From: Limnomonas spitsbergensis
Taxonomy: Eukaryota; Chlorophyta; Chlorophyceae; Chlamydomonadales
DNA: 64,000 bases
Direction of reading: 5' to 3'
NCBI GenBank assembly: GCA_037349105.1
Contig: JAYJMM010000041.1
Location: 7,996,501-8,060,500, forward strand
Each line of letters opens with the position of its first letter. Position 1 is the stretch's first letter. The notes below the pieces were generated by a model. The model searched no databases. It saw nothing but the letters and a program-made list of their open reading frames with translations, and was not told the origin of the DNA. The position numbers were made by a program, and so were the translations under genes. Of the stretch, positions 53,221 to 64,000 are shown in pieces.

Positions 53221-56200
53221 GTTTAGTGGACAGAGGGGCATTGAGGGGTTTAGTGGACAGAGGCGCATTGAGGGGTTTAGTGGACAGAGGCGCAATAAGG
53301 GGTTTAGTGGACAGAGGCGCAATAAGGGGTTTAGTGGACAGAGGCGCAATAAGGGGTTTAGTGGACAGAGGCGCATTGAGGGGTTTAGTGGACAGAGGCG
53401 CAATAAGGGGTTTAGTGGACAGAGGGGCATTGAGGGGTTTAGTGGACAGAGGCGCATTGAGGGGTTTAGTGGACAGAGGCGCAATAAGGGGTTTAGTGGA
53501 CAGAGGCGCATTGAGGGGTTTAGTGGACAGAGGCGCATTAAGGGGTTTAGTGGACAGAGGCGCATTGAGGGGTTTAGTGGACAGAGGCGCATTGAGGGGT
53601 TTAGTGGACAGAGGCGCAATAAGGGGTTTAGTGGACAGAGGGGCATTGAGGGGTTTAGTGGACAGAGGCGCATTGAGGGGTTTAGTGGACAGAGGCGCAT
53701 TGAGGGGTTTAGTGGACAGAGGCGCATTGAGGGGTTTAGTGGACAGAGGCGCATTGAGGGGTTTAGTGGACAGAGGCGCATTGAGGGGTTTAGTGGACAG
53801 AGGCGCATTGAGGGGTTTAGTGGACAGAGGGGCATTGAGGGGTTTAGTGGACAGAGGCGCATTAAGGGGTTTAGTGGACAGAGGCGCATTAAGGGGTTTA
53901 GTGGACAGAGGCGCATTGAGGGGTTTAGTGGACAGAGGCGCATTGAGGGGTTTAGTGGACAGAGGGGCATTGAGGGGTTTAGTGGACAGAGGCGCATTAA
54001 GGGGTTTAGTGGACAGAGGCGCATTGAGGGGTTTAGTGGACAGAGGCGCATTAAGGGGTTTAGTGGACAGAGGCGCATTAAGGGGTTTAGTGGACAGAGG
54101 CGCATTAAGGGGTTTAGTGGACAGAGGCGCATTGAGGGGTTTAGTGGACAGAGGCGCAATAAGGGGTTTAGTGGACAGAGGCGCATTGAGGGGTTTAGTG
54201 GACAGAGGCGCATTGAGGGGTTTAGTGGACAGAGGGGCATTGAGGGGTTTAGTGGACAGAGGCGCATTAAGGGGTTTAGTGGACAGAGGCGCATTGAGGG
54301 GTTTAGTGGACAGAGGCGCATTGAGGGGTTTAGTGGACAGAGGCGCATTAAGGGGTTTAGTGGACAGAGGCGCATTAAGGGGTTTAGTGGACAGAGGCGC
54401 ATTAAGGGGTTTAGTGGACAGAGGCGCATTGAGGGGTTTAGTGGACAGAGGCGCATTAAGGGGTTTAGTGGACAGAGGCGCATTGAGGGGTTTAGTGGAC
54501 AGAGGCGCATTGAGGGGTTTAGTGGACAGAGGCGCATTGAGGGGTTTAGTGGACAGAGGCGCATTAAGGGGTTTAGTGGACAGAGGCGCATTGAGGGGTT
54601 TAGTGGACAGAGGCGCATTGAGGGGTTTAGTGGACAGAGGCGCATTGAGGGGTTTAGTGGACAGAGGCGCAATAAGGGGTTTAGTGGACAGAGGGGCATT
54701 GAGGGGTTTAGTGGACAGAGGCGCAATAAGGGGTTTAGTGGACAGAGGGGCATTGAGGGGTTTAGTGGACAGAGGCGCATTGAGGGGTTTAGTGGACAGA
54801 GGCGCATTGAGGGGTTTAGTGGACAGAGGCGCATTGAGGGGTTTAGTGGACAGAGGGGCATTGAGGGGTTTAGTGGACAGAGGCGCATTAAGGGGTTTAG
54901 TGGACAGAGGGGCATTGAGGGGTTTAGTGGACAGAGGCGCATTGAGGGGTTTAGTGGACAGAGGGGCATTGAGGGGTTTAGTGGACAGAGGCGCAATAAG
55001 GGGTTTAGTGGACAGAGGGGCATTGAGGGGTTTAGTGGACAGAGGGGCATTGAGGGGTTTAGTGGACAGAGGCGCAATAAGGGGTTTAGTGGACAGAGGG
55101 GCATTGAGGGGTTTAGTGGACAGAGGCGCATTGAGGGGTTTAGTGGACAGAGGCGCATTGAGGGGTTTAGTGGACAGAGGCGCATTGAGGGGTTTAGTGG
55201 ACAGAGGCGCATTGAGGGGTTTAGTGGACAGAGGCGCATTGAGGGGTTTAGTGGACAGAGGCGCATTGAGGGGTTTAGTGGACAGAGGCGCAATAAGGGG
55301 TTTAGTGGACAGAGGCGCATTGAGGGGTTTAGTGGACAGAGGCGCATTGAGGGGTTTAGTGGACAGAGGCGCAATAAGGGGTTTAGTGGACAGAGGCGCA
55401 TTGAGGGGTTTAGTGGACAGAGGGGCATTGAGGGGTTTAGTGGACAGAGGCGCAATAAGGGGTTTAGTGGACAGAGGCGCATTGAGGGGTTTAGTGGACA
55501 GAGGCGCAATAAGGGGTTTAGTGGACAGAGGCGCATTGAGGGGTTTAGTGGACAGAGGCGCATTAAGGGGTTTAGTGGACAGAGGGGCATTGAGGGGTTT
55601 AGTGGACAGAGGCGCATTGAGGGGTTTAGTGGACAGAGGCGCATTGAGGGGTTTAGTGGACAGAGGGGCATTGAGGGGTTTAGTGGACAGAGGCGCATTG
55701 AGGGGTTTAGTGGACAGAGGCGCATTGAGGGGTTTAGTGGACAGAGGCGCATTGAGGGGTTTAGTGGACAGAGGGGCATTAAGGGGTTTAGTGGACAGAG
55801 GCGCATTGAGGGGTTTAGTGGACAGAGGCGCATTAAGGGGTTTAGTGGACAGAGGCGCATTGAGGGGTTTAGTGGACAGAGGCGCATTGAGGGGTTTAGT
55901 GGACAGAGGCGCATTGAGGGGTTTAGTGGACAGAGGCGCAATAAGGGGTTTAGTGGACAGAGGGGCATTGAGGGGTTTAGTGGACAGAGGCGCATTAAGG
56001 GGTTTAGTGGACAGAGGCGCATTAAGGGGTTTAGTGGACAGAGGCGCATTAAGGGGTTTAGTGGACAGAGGCGCATTGAGGGGTTTAGTGGACAGAGGCG
56101 CATTAAGGGGTTTAGTGGACAGAGGCGCATTGAGGGGTTTAGTGGACAGAGGCGCATTGAGGGGTTTAGTGGACAGAGGCGCATTAAGGGGTTTAGTGGA

Positions 56201-59200
56201 CAGAGGCGCATTGAGGGGTTTAGTGGACAGAGGCGCATTGAGGGGTTTAGTGGACAGAGGGGCATTAAGGGGTTTAGTGGACAGAGGCGCATTGAGGGGT
56301 TTAGTGGACAGAGGCGCATTGAGGGGTTTAGTGGACAGAGGCGCATTAAGGGGTTTAGTGGACAGAGGCGCATTGAGGGGTTTAGTGGACAGAGGCGCAT
56401 TGAGGGGTTTAGTGGACAGAGGCGCATTGAGGGGTTTAGTGGACAGAGGCGCATTGAGGGGTTTAGTGGACAGAGGGGCATTGAGGGGTTTAGTGGACAG
56501 AGGCGCATTGAGGGGTTTAGTGGACAGAGGGGCATTGAGGGGTTTAGTGGACAGAGGCGCATTGAGGGGTTTAGTGGACAGAGGCGCATTGAGGGGTTTA
56601 GTGGACAGAGGCGCATTGAGGGGTTTAGTGGACAGAGGCGCATTGAGGGGTTTAGTGGACAGAGGCGCATTGAGGGGTTTAGTGGACAGAGGGGCATTGA
56701 GGGGTTTAGTGGACAGAGGCGCATTGAGGGGTTTAGTGGACAGAGGCGCATTGAGGGGTTTAGTGGACAGAGGCGCATTGAGGGGTTTAGTGGACAGAGG
56801 CGCATTGAGGGGTTTAGTGGACAGAGGCGCATTGAGGGGTTTAGTGGACAGAGGCGCAATAAGGGGTTTAGTGGACAGAGGCGCATTGAGGGGTTTAGTG
56901 GACAGAGGCGCAATTGAGGGGTTTAGTGGACAGAGGCGCATTGAGGGGTTTAGTGGACAGAGGCGCATTGAGGGGTTTAGTGGACAGAGGCGCATTGAGG
57001 GGTTTAGTGGACAGAGGCGCATTGAGGGGTTTAGTGGACAGAGGCGCATTGAGGGGTTTAGTGGACAGAGGCGCATTGAGGGGTTTAGTGGACAGAGGCG
57101 CATTGAGGGGTTTAGTGGACAGAGGCGCATTGAGGGGTTTAGTGGACAGAGGCGCATTGAGGGGTTTAGTGGACAGAGGCGCATTGAGGGGTTTAGTGGA
57201 CAGAGGCGCAATAAGGGGTTTAGTGGACAGAGGGGCATTGAGGGGTTTAGTGGACAGAGGCGCAATAAGGGGTTTAGTGGACAGAGGGGCATTGAGGGGT
57301 TTAGTGGACAGAGGCGCATTGAGGGGTTTAGTGGACAGAGGCGCATTAAGGGGTTTAGTGGACAGAGGCGCATTGAGGGGTTTAGTGGACAGAGGCGCAT
57401 TGAGGGGTTTAGTGGACAGAGGCGCATTGAGGGGTTTAGTGGACAGAGGCGCATTAAGGGGTTTAGTGGACAGAGGCGCATTGAGGGGTTTAGTGGACAG
57501 AGGCGCATTGAGGGGTTTAGTGGACAGAGGCGCATTGAGGGGTTTAGTGGACAGAGGCGCATTGAGGGGTTTAGTGGACAGAGGGGCATTGAGGGGTTTA
57601 GTGGACAGAGGCGCATTGAGGGGTTTAGTGGACAGAGGGGCATTGAGGGGTTTAGTGGACAGAGGCGCAATAAGGGGTTTAGTGGACAGAGGGGCATTGA
57701 GGGGTTTAGTGGACAGAGGCGCATTGAGGGGTTTAGTGGACAGAGGCGCAATAAGGGGTTTAGTGGACAGAGGGGCATTAAGGGGTTTAGTGGACAGAGG
57801 CGCATTGAGGGGTTTAGTGGACAGAGGCGCATTGAGGGGTTTAGTGGACAGAGGCGCATTGAGGGGTTTAGTGGACAGAGGGGCATTGAGGGGTTTAGTG
57901 GACAGAGGCGCAATAAGGGGTTTAGTGGACAGAGGCGCATTGAGGGGTTTAGTGGACAGAGGCGCATTGAGGGGTTTAGTGGACAGAGGCGCATTGAGGG
58001 GTTTAGTGGACAGAGGCGCATTAAGGGGTTTAGTGGACAGAGGCGCATTGAGGGGTTTAGTGGACAGAGGCGCAATAAGGGGTTTAGTGGACAGAGGCGC
58101 ATTGAGGGGTTTAGTGGACAGAGGCGCATTAAGGGGTTTAGTGGACAGAGGCGCATTGAGGGGTTTAGTGGACAGAGGCGCATTAAGGGGTTTAGTGGAC
58201 AGAGGCGCATTGAGGGGTTTAGTGGACAGAGGCGCATTAAGGGGTTTAGTGGACAGAGGCGCATTGAGGGGTTTAGTGGACAGAGGGGCATTAAGGGGTT
58301 TAGTGGACAGAGGCGCATTGAGGGGTTTAGTGGACAGAGGCGCAATAAGGGGTTTAGTGGACAGAGGCGCATTGAGGGGTTTAGTGGACAGAGGCGAATT
58401 AAGGGGTTTAGTGGACAGAGGGGCATTGAGGGGTTTAGTGGACAGAGGCGCAATAAGGGGTTTAGTGGACAGAGGGGCATTGAGGGGTTTAGTGGACAGA
58501 GGCGCATTGAGGGGTTTAGTGGACAGAGGCGCATTGAGGGGTTTAGTGGACAGAGGCGCATTGAGGGGTTTAGTGGACAGAGGCGCATTGAGGGGTTTAG
58601 TGGACAGAGGCGCATTGAGGGGTTTAGTGGACAGAGGCGCAATAAGGGGTTTAGTGGACAGAGGCGCATTGAGGGGTTTAGTGGACAGAGGGGCATTGAG
58701 GGGTTTAGTGGACAGAGGCGCAATAAGGGGTTTAGTGGACAGAGGCGCAATAAGGGGTTTAGTGGACAGAGGGGCATTGAGGGGTTTAGTGGACAGAGGC
58801 GCAATAAGGGGTTTAGTGGACAGAGGCGCATTGAGGGGTTTAGTGGACAGAGGGGCATTGAGGGGTTTAGTGGACAGAGGCGCATTGAGGGGTTTAGTGG
58901 ACAGAGGGGCATTGAGGGGTTTAGTGGACAGAGGGGCATTGAGGGGTTTAGTGGACAGAGGCGCATTGAGGGGTTTAGTGGACAGAGGCGCATTGAGGGG
59001 TTTAGTGGACAGAGGCGCATTGAGGGGTTTAGTGGACAGAGGCGCATTGAGGGGTTTAGTGGACAGAGGCGCATTGAGGGGTTTAGTGGACAGAGGCGCA
59101 ATAAGGGGTTTAGTGGACAGAGGCGCATTAAGGGGTTTAGTGGACAGAGGCGCATTGAGGGGTTTAGTGGACAGAGGCGCATTGAGGGGTTTAGTGGACA

Positions 59201-62200
59201 GAGGCGCATTAAGGGGTTTAGTGGACAGAGGCGCATTGAGGGGTTTAGTGGACAGAGGCGCATCAAGGGGTTTAGTGGACAGAGGCGCATTGAGGGGTTT
59301 AGTGGACAGAGGGGCATTGAGGGGTTTAGTGGACAGAGGGGCATTGAGGGGTTTAGTGGACAGAGGCGCAATAAGGGGTTTAGTGGACAGAGGCGCATTG
59401 AGGGGTTTAGTGGACAGAGGCGCATTGAGGGGTTTAGTGGACAGAGGGGCATTGAGGGGTTTAGTGGACAGAGGCGCATTGAGGGGTTTAGTGGACAGAG
59501 GCGCATTAAGGGGTTTAGTGGACAGAGGCGCATTAAGGGGTTTAGTGGACAGAGGGGCATTAAGGGGTTTAGTGGACAGAGGCGCATTAAGGGGTTTAGT
59601 GGACAGAGGCGCATTGAGGGGTTTAGTGGACAGAGGGCGCATTGAGGGGTTTAGTGGACAGAGGGCGCATTGAGGGGTTTAGTGGACAGAGGCGCATTAA
59701 GGGGTTTAGTGGACAGAGGCGCATTAAGGGGTTTAGTGGACAGAGGCACATTAAGGGGTTTAGTGGACAGAGGCGCAATAAGGGGTTTAGTGGACAGAGG
59801 CGCATTGAGGGGTTTAGTGGACAGAGGCGCATTGAGGGGTTTAGTGGACAGAGGGGCATTAAGGGGTTTAGTGGACAGAGGCGCATTGAGGGGTTTAGTG
59901 GACAGAGGCGCATTGAGGGGTTTAGTGGACAGAGGCGCATTGAGGGGTTTAGTGGACAGAGGCGCATTAAGGGGTTTAGTGGACAGAGGCGCATTGAGGG
60001 GTTTAGTGGACAGAGGCGCATTGAGGGGTTTAGTGGACAGAGGCGCATTGAGGGGTTTAGTGGACAGAGGGGCATTGAGGGGTTTAGTGGACAGAGGCGC
60101 ATTAAGGGGTTTAGTGGACAGAGGCGCATTGAGGGGTTTAGTGGACAGAGGCGCATTGAGGGGTTTAGTGGACAGAGGCGCATTGAGGGGTTTAGTGGAC
60201 AGAGGCGCATTAAGGGGTTTAGTGGACAGAGGCGCAATAAGGGGTTTAGTGGACAGAGGGGCATTGAGGGGTTTAGTGGACAGAGGGGCATTGAGGGGTT
60301 TAGTGGACAGAGGCGCATTGAGGGGTTTAGTGGACAGAGGCGCATTGAGGGGTTTAGTGGACAGAGGCGCATTGAGGGGTTTAGTGGACAGAGGGGCATT
60401 GAGGGGTTTAGTGGACAGAGGCGCATTGAGGGGTTTAGTGGACAGAGGCGCAATAAGGGGTTTAGTGGACAGAGGCGCATTGAGGGGTTTAGTGGACAGA
60501 GGCGCATTAAGGGGTTTAGTGGACAGAGGCGCATTGAGGGGTTTAGTGGACAGAGGGGCATTAAGGGGTTTAGTGGACAGAGGCGCATTGAGGGGTTTAG
60601 TGGACAGAGGCGCATTAAGGGGTTTAGTGGACAGAGGCGCATTAAGGGGTTTAGTGGACAGAGGCGCATTAAGGGGTTTAGTGGACAGAGGCGCATTAAG
60701 GGGTTTAGTGGACAGAGGCGCATTAAGGGGTTTAGTGGACAGAGGCGCATTAAGGGGTTTAGTGGACAGAGGGGCATTAAGGGGTTTAGTGGACAGAGGG
60801 GCATTGAGGGGTTTAGTGGACAGAGGCGCATTAAGGGGTTTAGTGGACAGAGGCGCATTAAGGGGTTTAGTGGACAGAGGCGCATTAAGGGGTTTAGTGG
60901 ACAGAGGCGCATTAAGGGGTTTAGTGGACAGAGGGGCATTAAGGGGTTTAGTGGACAGAGGGGCATTGAGGGGTTTAGTGGACAGAGGCGCATTAAGGGG
61001 TTTAGTGGACAGAGGCGCATTGAGGGGTTTAGTGGACAGAGGCGCATTAAGGGGTTTAGTGGACAGAGGGGCATTGAGGGGTTTAGTGGACAGAGGGGCA
61101 TTAAGGGGTTTAGTGGACAGAGGCGCATTGAGGGGTTTAGTGGACAGAGGCGCATTGAGGGGTTTAGTGGACAGAGGCGCATTGAGGGGTTTAGTGGACA
61201 GAGGCGCATTGAGGGGTTTAGTGGACAGAGGCGCATTGAGGGGTTTAGTGGACAGAGGCGCATTAAGGGGTTTAGTGGACAGAGGGGCATTAAGGGGTTT
61301 AGTGGACAGAGGCGCATTAAGGGGTTTAGTGGACAGAGGCGCATTAAGGGGTTTAGTGGACAGAGGCGCATTGAGGGGTTTAGTGGACAGAGGCGCATTA
61401 AGGGGTTTAGTGGACAGAGGGGCATTGAGGGGTTTAGTGGACAGAGGGGCATTAAGGGGTTTAGTGGACAGAGGCGCATTGAGGGGTTTAGTGGACAGAG
61501 GCGCATTGAGGGGTTTAGTGGACAGAGGCGCAATAAGGGGTTTAGTGGACAGAGGCGCATTAAGGGGTTTAGTGGACAGAGGCGCAATAAGGGGTTTAGT
61601 GGACAGAGGCGCATTGAGGGGTTTAGTGGACAGAGGCGCATTAAGGGGTTTAGTAGACAGAGGGGCATTGAGGGGTTTAGTGGACAGAGGCGCATTGAGG
61701 GGTTTAGTGGACAGAGGCGCATTGAGGGGTTTAGTGGACAGAGGCGCATTAAGGGGTTTAGTGGACAGAGGCGCATTGAGGGGTTTAGTGGACAGAGGCG
61801 CAATAAGGGGTTTAGTGGACAGAGGCGCATTGAGGGGTTTAGTGGACAGAGGCGCATTGAGGGGTTTAGTGGACAGAGGCGCAATAAGGGGTTTAGTGGA
61901 CAGAGGGGCATTAAGGGGTTTAGTGGACAGAGGGGCATTAAGGGGTTTAGTGGACAGAGGGGCATTAAGGGGTTTAGTGGACAGAGGCGCATTAAGGGGT
62001 TTAGTGGACAGAGGCGCATTGAGGGGTTTAGTGGACAGAGGCGCAATAAGGGGTTTAGTGGACAGAGGCGCATTGAGGGGTTTAGTGGACAGAGGCGCAT
62101 TGAGGGGTTTAGTGGACAGAGGCGCATTGAGGGGTTTAGTGGACAGAGGCGCATTAAGGGGTTTAGTGGACAGAGGCGCATTAAGGGGTTTAGTGGACAG

Positions 62201-64000
62201 AGGGGCATTAAGGGGTTTAGTGGACAGAGGCGCATTGAGGGGTTTAGTGGACAGAGGCGCATTAAGGGGTTTAGTGGACAGAGGCGCATTGAGGGGTTTA
62301 GTGGACAGAGGCGCATTAAGGGGTTTAGTGGACAGAGGCGCATTGAGGGGTTTAGTGGACAGAGGCGCAATAAGGGGTTTAGTGGACAGAGGCGCATTGA
62401 GGGGTTTAGTGGACAGAGGCGCATTGAGGGGTTTAGTGGACAGAGGCGCATTGAGGGGTTTAGTGGACAGAGGCGCATTGAGGGGTTTAGTGGACAGAGG
62501 GGCATTGAGGGGTTTAGTGGACAGAGGCGCATTGAGGGGTTTAGTGGACAGAGGCGCATTGAGGGGTTTAGTGGACAGAGGCGCATTGAGGGGTTTAGTG
62601 GACAGAGGCGCAATAAGGGGTTTAGTGGACAGAGGCGCATTGAGGGGTTTAGTGGACAGAGGCGCATTGAGGGGTTTAGTGGACAGAGGCGCATTGAGGG
62701 GTTTAGTGGACAGAGGCGCAATAAGGGGTTTAGTGGACAGAGGCGCATTGAGGGGTTTAGTGGACAGAGGCGCATTAAGGGGTTTAGTGGACAGAGGCGC
62801 ATTGAGGGGTTTAGTGGACAGAGGCGCATTGAGGGGTTTAGTGGACAGAGGCGCAATAAGGGGTTTAGTGGACAGAGGCGCATTGAGGGGTTTAGTGGAC
62901 AGAGGCGCATTGAGGGGTTTAGTGGACAGAGGCGCATTGAGGGGTTTAGTGGACAGAGGCGCATTGAGGGGTTTAGTGGACAGAGGCGCATTAAGGGGTT
63001 TAGTGGACAGAGGGGCATTGAGGGGTTTAGTGGACAGAGGCGCATTAAGGGGTTTAGTGGACAGAGGCGCATTGAGGGGTTTAGTGGACAGAGGGGCATT
63101 GAGGGGTTTAGTGGACAGAGGCGCATTGAGGGGTTTAGTGGACAGAGGCGCATTGAGGGGTTTAGTGGACAGAGGCGCATTAAGGGGTTTAGTGGACAGA
63201 GGCGCATTGAGGGGTTTAGTGGACAGAGGCGCATTGAGGGGTTTAGTGGACAGAGGGGCATTGAGGGGTTTAGTGGACAGAGGCGCATTAAGGGGTTTAG
63301 TGGACAGAGGCGCATTGAGGGGTTTAGTGGACAGAGGCGCAATAAGGGGTTTAGTGGACAGAGGCGCATTGAGGGGTTTAGTGGACAGAGGCGCATTGAG
63401 GGGTTTAGTGGACAGAGGCGCATTGAGGGGTTTAGTGGACAGAGGCGCATTGAGGGGTTTAGTGGACAGAGGGGCATTGAGGGGTTTAGTGGACAGAGGC
63501 GCATTGAGGGGTTTAGTGGACAGAGGGGCATTGAGGGGTTTAGTGGACAGAGGCGCATTGAGGGGTTTAGTGGACAGAGGGGCATTGAGGGGTTTAGTGG
63601 ACAGAGGCGCATTGAGGGGTTTAGTGGACAGAGGCGCATTGAGGGGTTTAGTGGACAGAGGGGCATTGAGGGGTTTAGTGGACAGAGGCGCATTGAGGGG
63701 TTTAGTGGACAGAGGCGCATTGAGGGGTTTAGTGGACAGAGGCGCATTGAGGGGTTTAGTGGACAGAGGGGCATTGAGGGGTTTAGTGGACAGAGGCGCA
63801 TTGAGGGGTTTAGTGGACAGAGGCGCATTGAGGGGTTTAGTGGACAGAGGCGCATTGAGGGGTTTAGTGGACAGAGGCGCATTGAGGGGTTTAGTGGACA
63901 GAGGCGCATTGAGGGGTTTAGTGGACAGAGGCGCATTGAGGGGTTTAGTGGACAGAGGCGCATTGAGGGGTTTAGTGGACAGAGGGGCATTGAGGGGTTT

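Larger units (their letters stand above)
37673..64000 (+). repeat. 27-bp satellite array, about 975 units, continuing past the window
   Basis: The unit reads TTTAGTGGACAGAGG then CGCATTGAGGGG. Variation is nearly confined to three sites: C or G after AGAGG, ATT or AAT, and GAGG or AAGG. The forms seen are CGC-ATTG, CGC-ATTA, GGC-ATTG, GGC-ATTA and CGC-AATA. Rare variants include AGTAGAC (37833, 42531, 44556, 61651), CATAGG near 46184, GGTTAAG near 49656 and CACATT near 59746. Four units are 28 bp. The length is nine codons and the unit lacks stops in several frames, so open frames of thousands of codons arise on both strands; none resembles a protein. The position, after exon two of the QRI7-like gene, implies it is intronic unless that gene is broken. 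Confidence 0.97.

Noticed and set aside
37606..63990. Giant open reading frames with nine-residue repeats on both strands
   Set aside because: They arise from a stop-free 27-bp tandem repeat. Overlapping frames on both strands are open at once, and none has a plausible start region or resembles a protein family.
37673..64000. CRISPR array
   Set aside because: Units are directly contiguous with no unique spacers, and the host genes contain spliceosomal introns.

Overview
The window looks like nuclear DNA of a photosynthetic eukaryote, most likely a green (chlorophyte) alga. The evidence is GT-AG introns in every host gene, eukaryotic protein families (a TRF4-type poly(A) polymerase, an organellar QRI7/GCP1-type tRNA-modification enzyme, an alpha-helical-repeat protein of the organellar FASTK/OPR kind, a TIR protein with ARM repeats), low-complexity GC-rich introns and a very large LTR retrotransposon. 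The clade is an inference; no organellar or rRNA marker is present to fix the species.

Layout. 559-9537 (+): the 3' five exons of a TRF4/PAPD5-like non-canonical poly(A) polymerase. Its second visible intron holds a 5.4-kb array of a 40/41-bp minisatellite, and a later intron holds eight 42-bp units. 10047-13089 (-), tail-to-tail with it: a TIR-domain gene whose exons run in phase into five ARM repeats. Its first TIR exon carries apparent one-base frame faults. 14125-30701 (+): a 16.6-kb Ty3/Gypsy-type element with 728-bp LTRs that differ at nine positions. It encodes Gag, a zinc knuckle, an aspartic protease, four unrecognised extra ORFs, RT-RNase H, a C5-cytosine DNA methyltransferase lying between RNase H and integrase, and an integrase followed by a PHD finger. 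32725-34751 (-): a helical-repeat protein. 36047-37036 (+): the first two exons of a QRI7/GCP1-type tRNA threonylcarbamoyltransferase. The intron that follows begins with a 72-bp repeat that copies the exon end and its splice donor, then enters a 27-bp satellite that fills 37673-64000 and leaves the window unfinished (about 975 units).

The most interesting system is the retrotransposon. It combines a captured DNA cytosine methyltransferase, which could write a mark on DNA, with a PHD finger next to the integrase, which could read a histone mark. Several frame breaks separate its parts (TGA codons within the gag frame, a frame change in RNase H, a TAA inside integrase), so this copy is probably recent but decaying unless recoding or splicing joins the parts.

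The second theme is repeat biology. Two essential-type genes have introns swollen by minisatellites. Both large arrays show higher-order tandem blocks (1,335 bp in the 40-bp array; 2,025 bp and 405 bp in the 27-bp array). The arrays contain telomere-like words (GGGTTTAG, CCCTAAAC), and the 72-bp array was seeded from an exon-intron junction.
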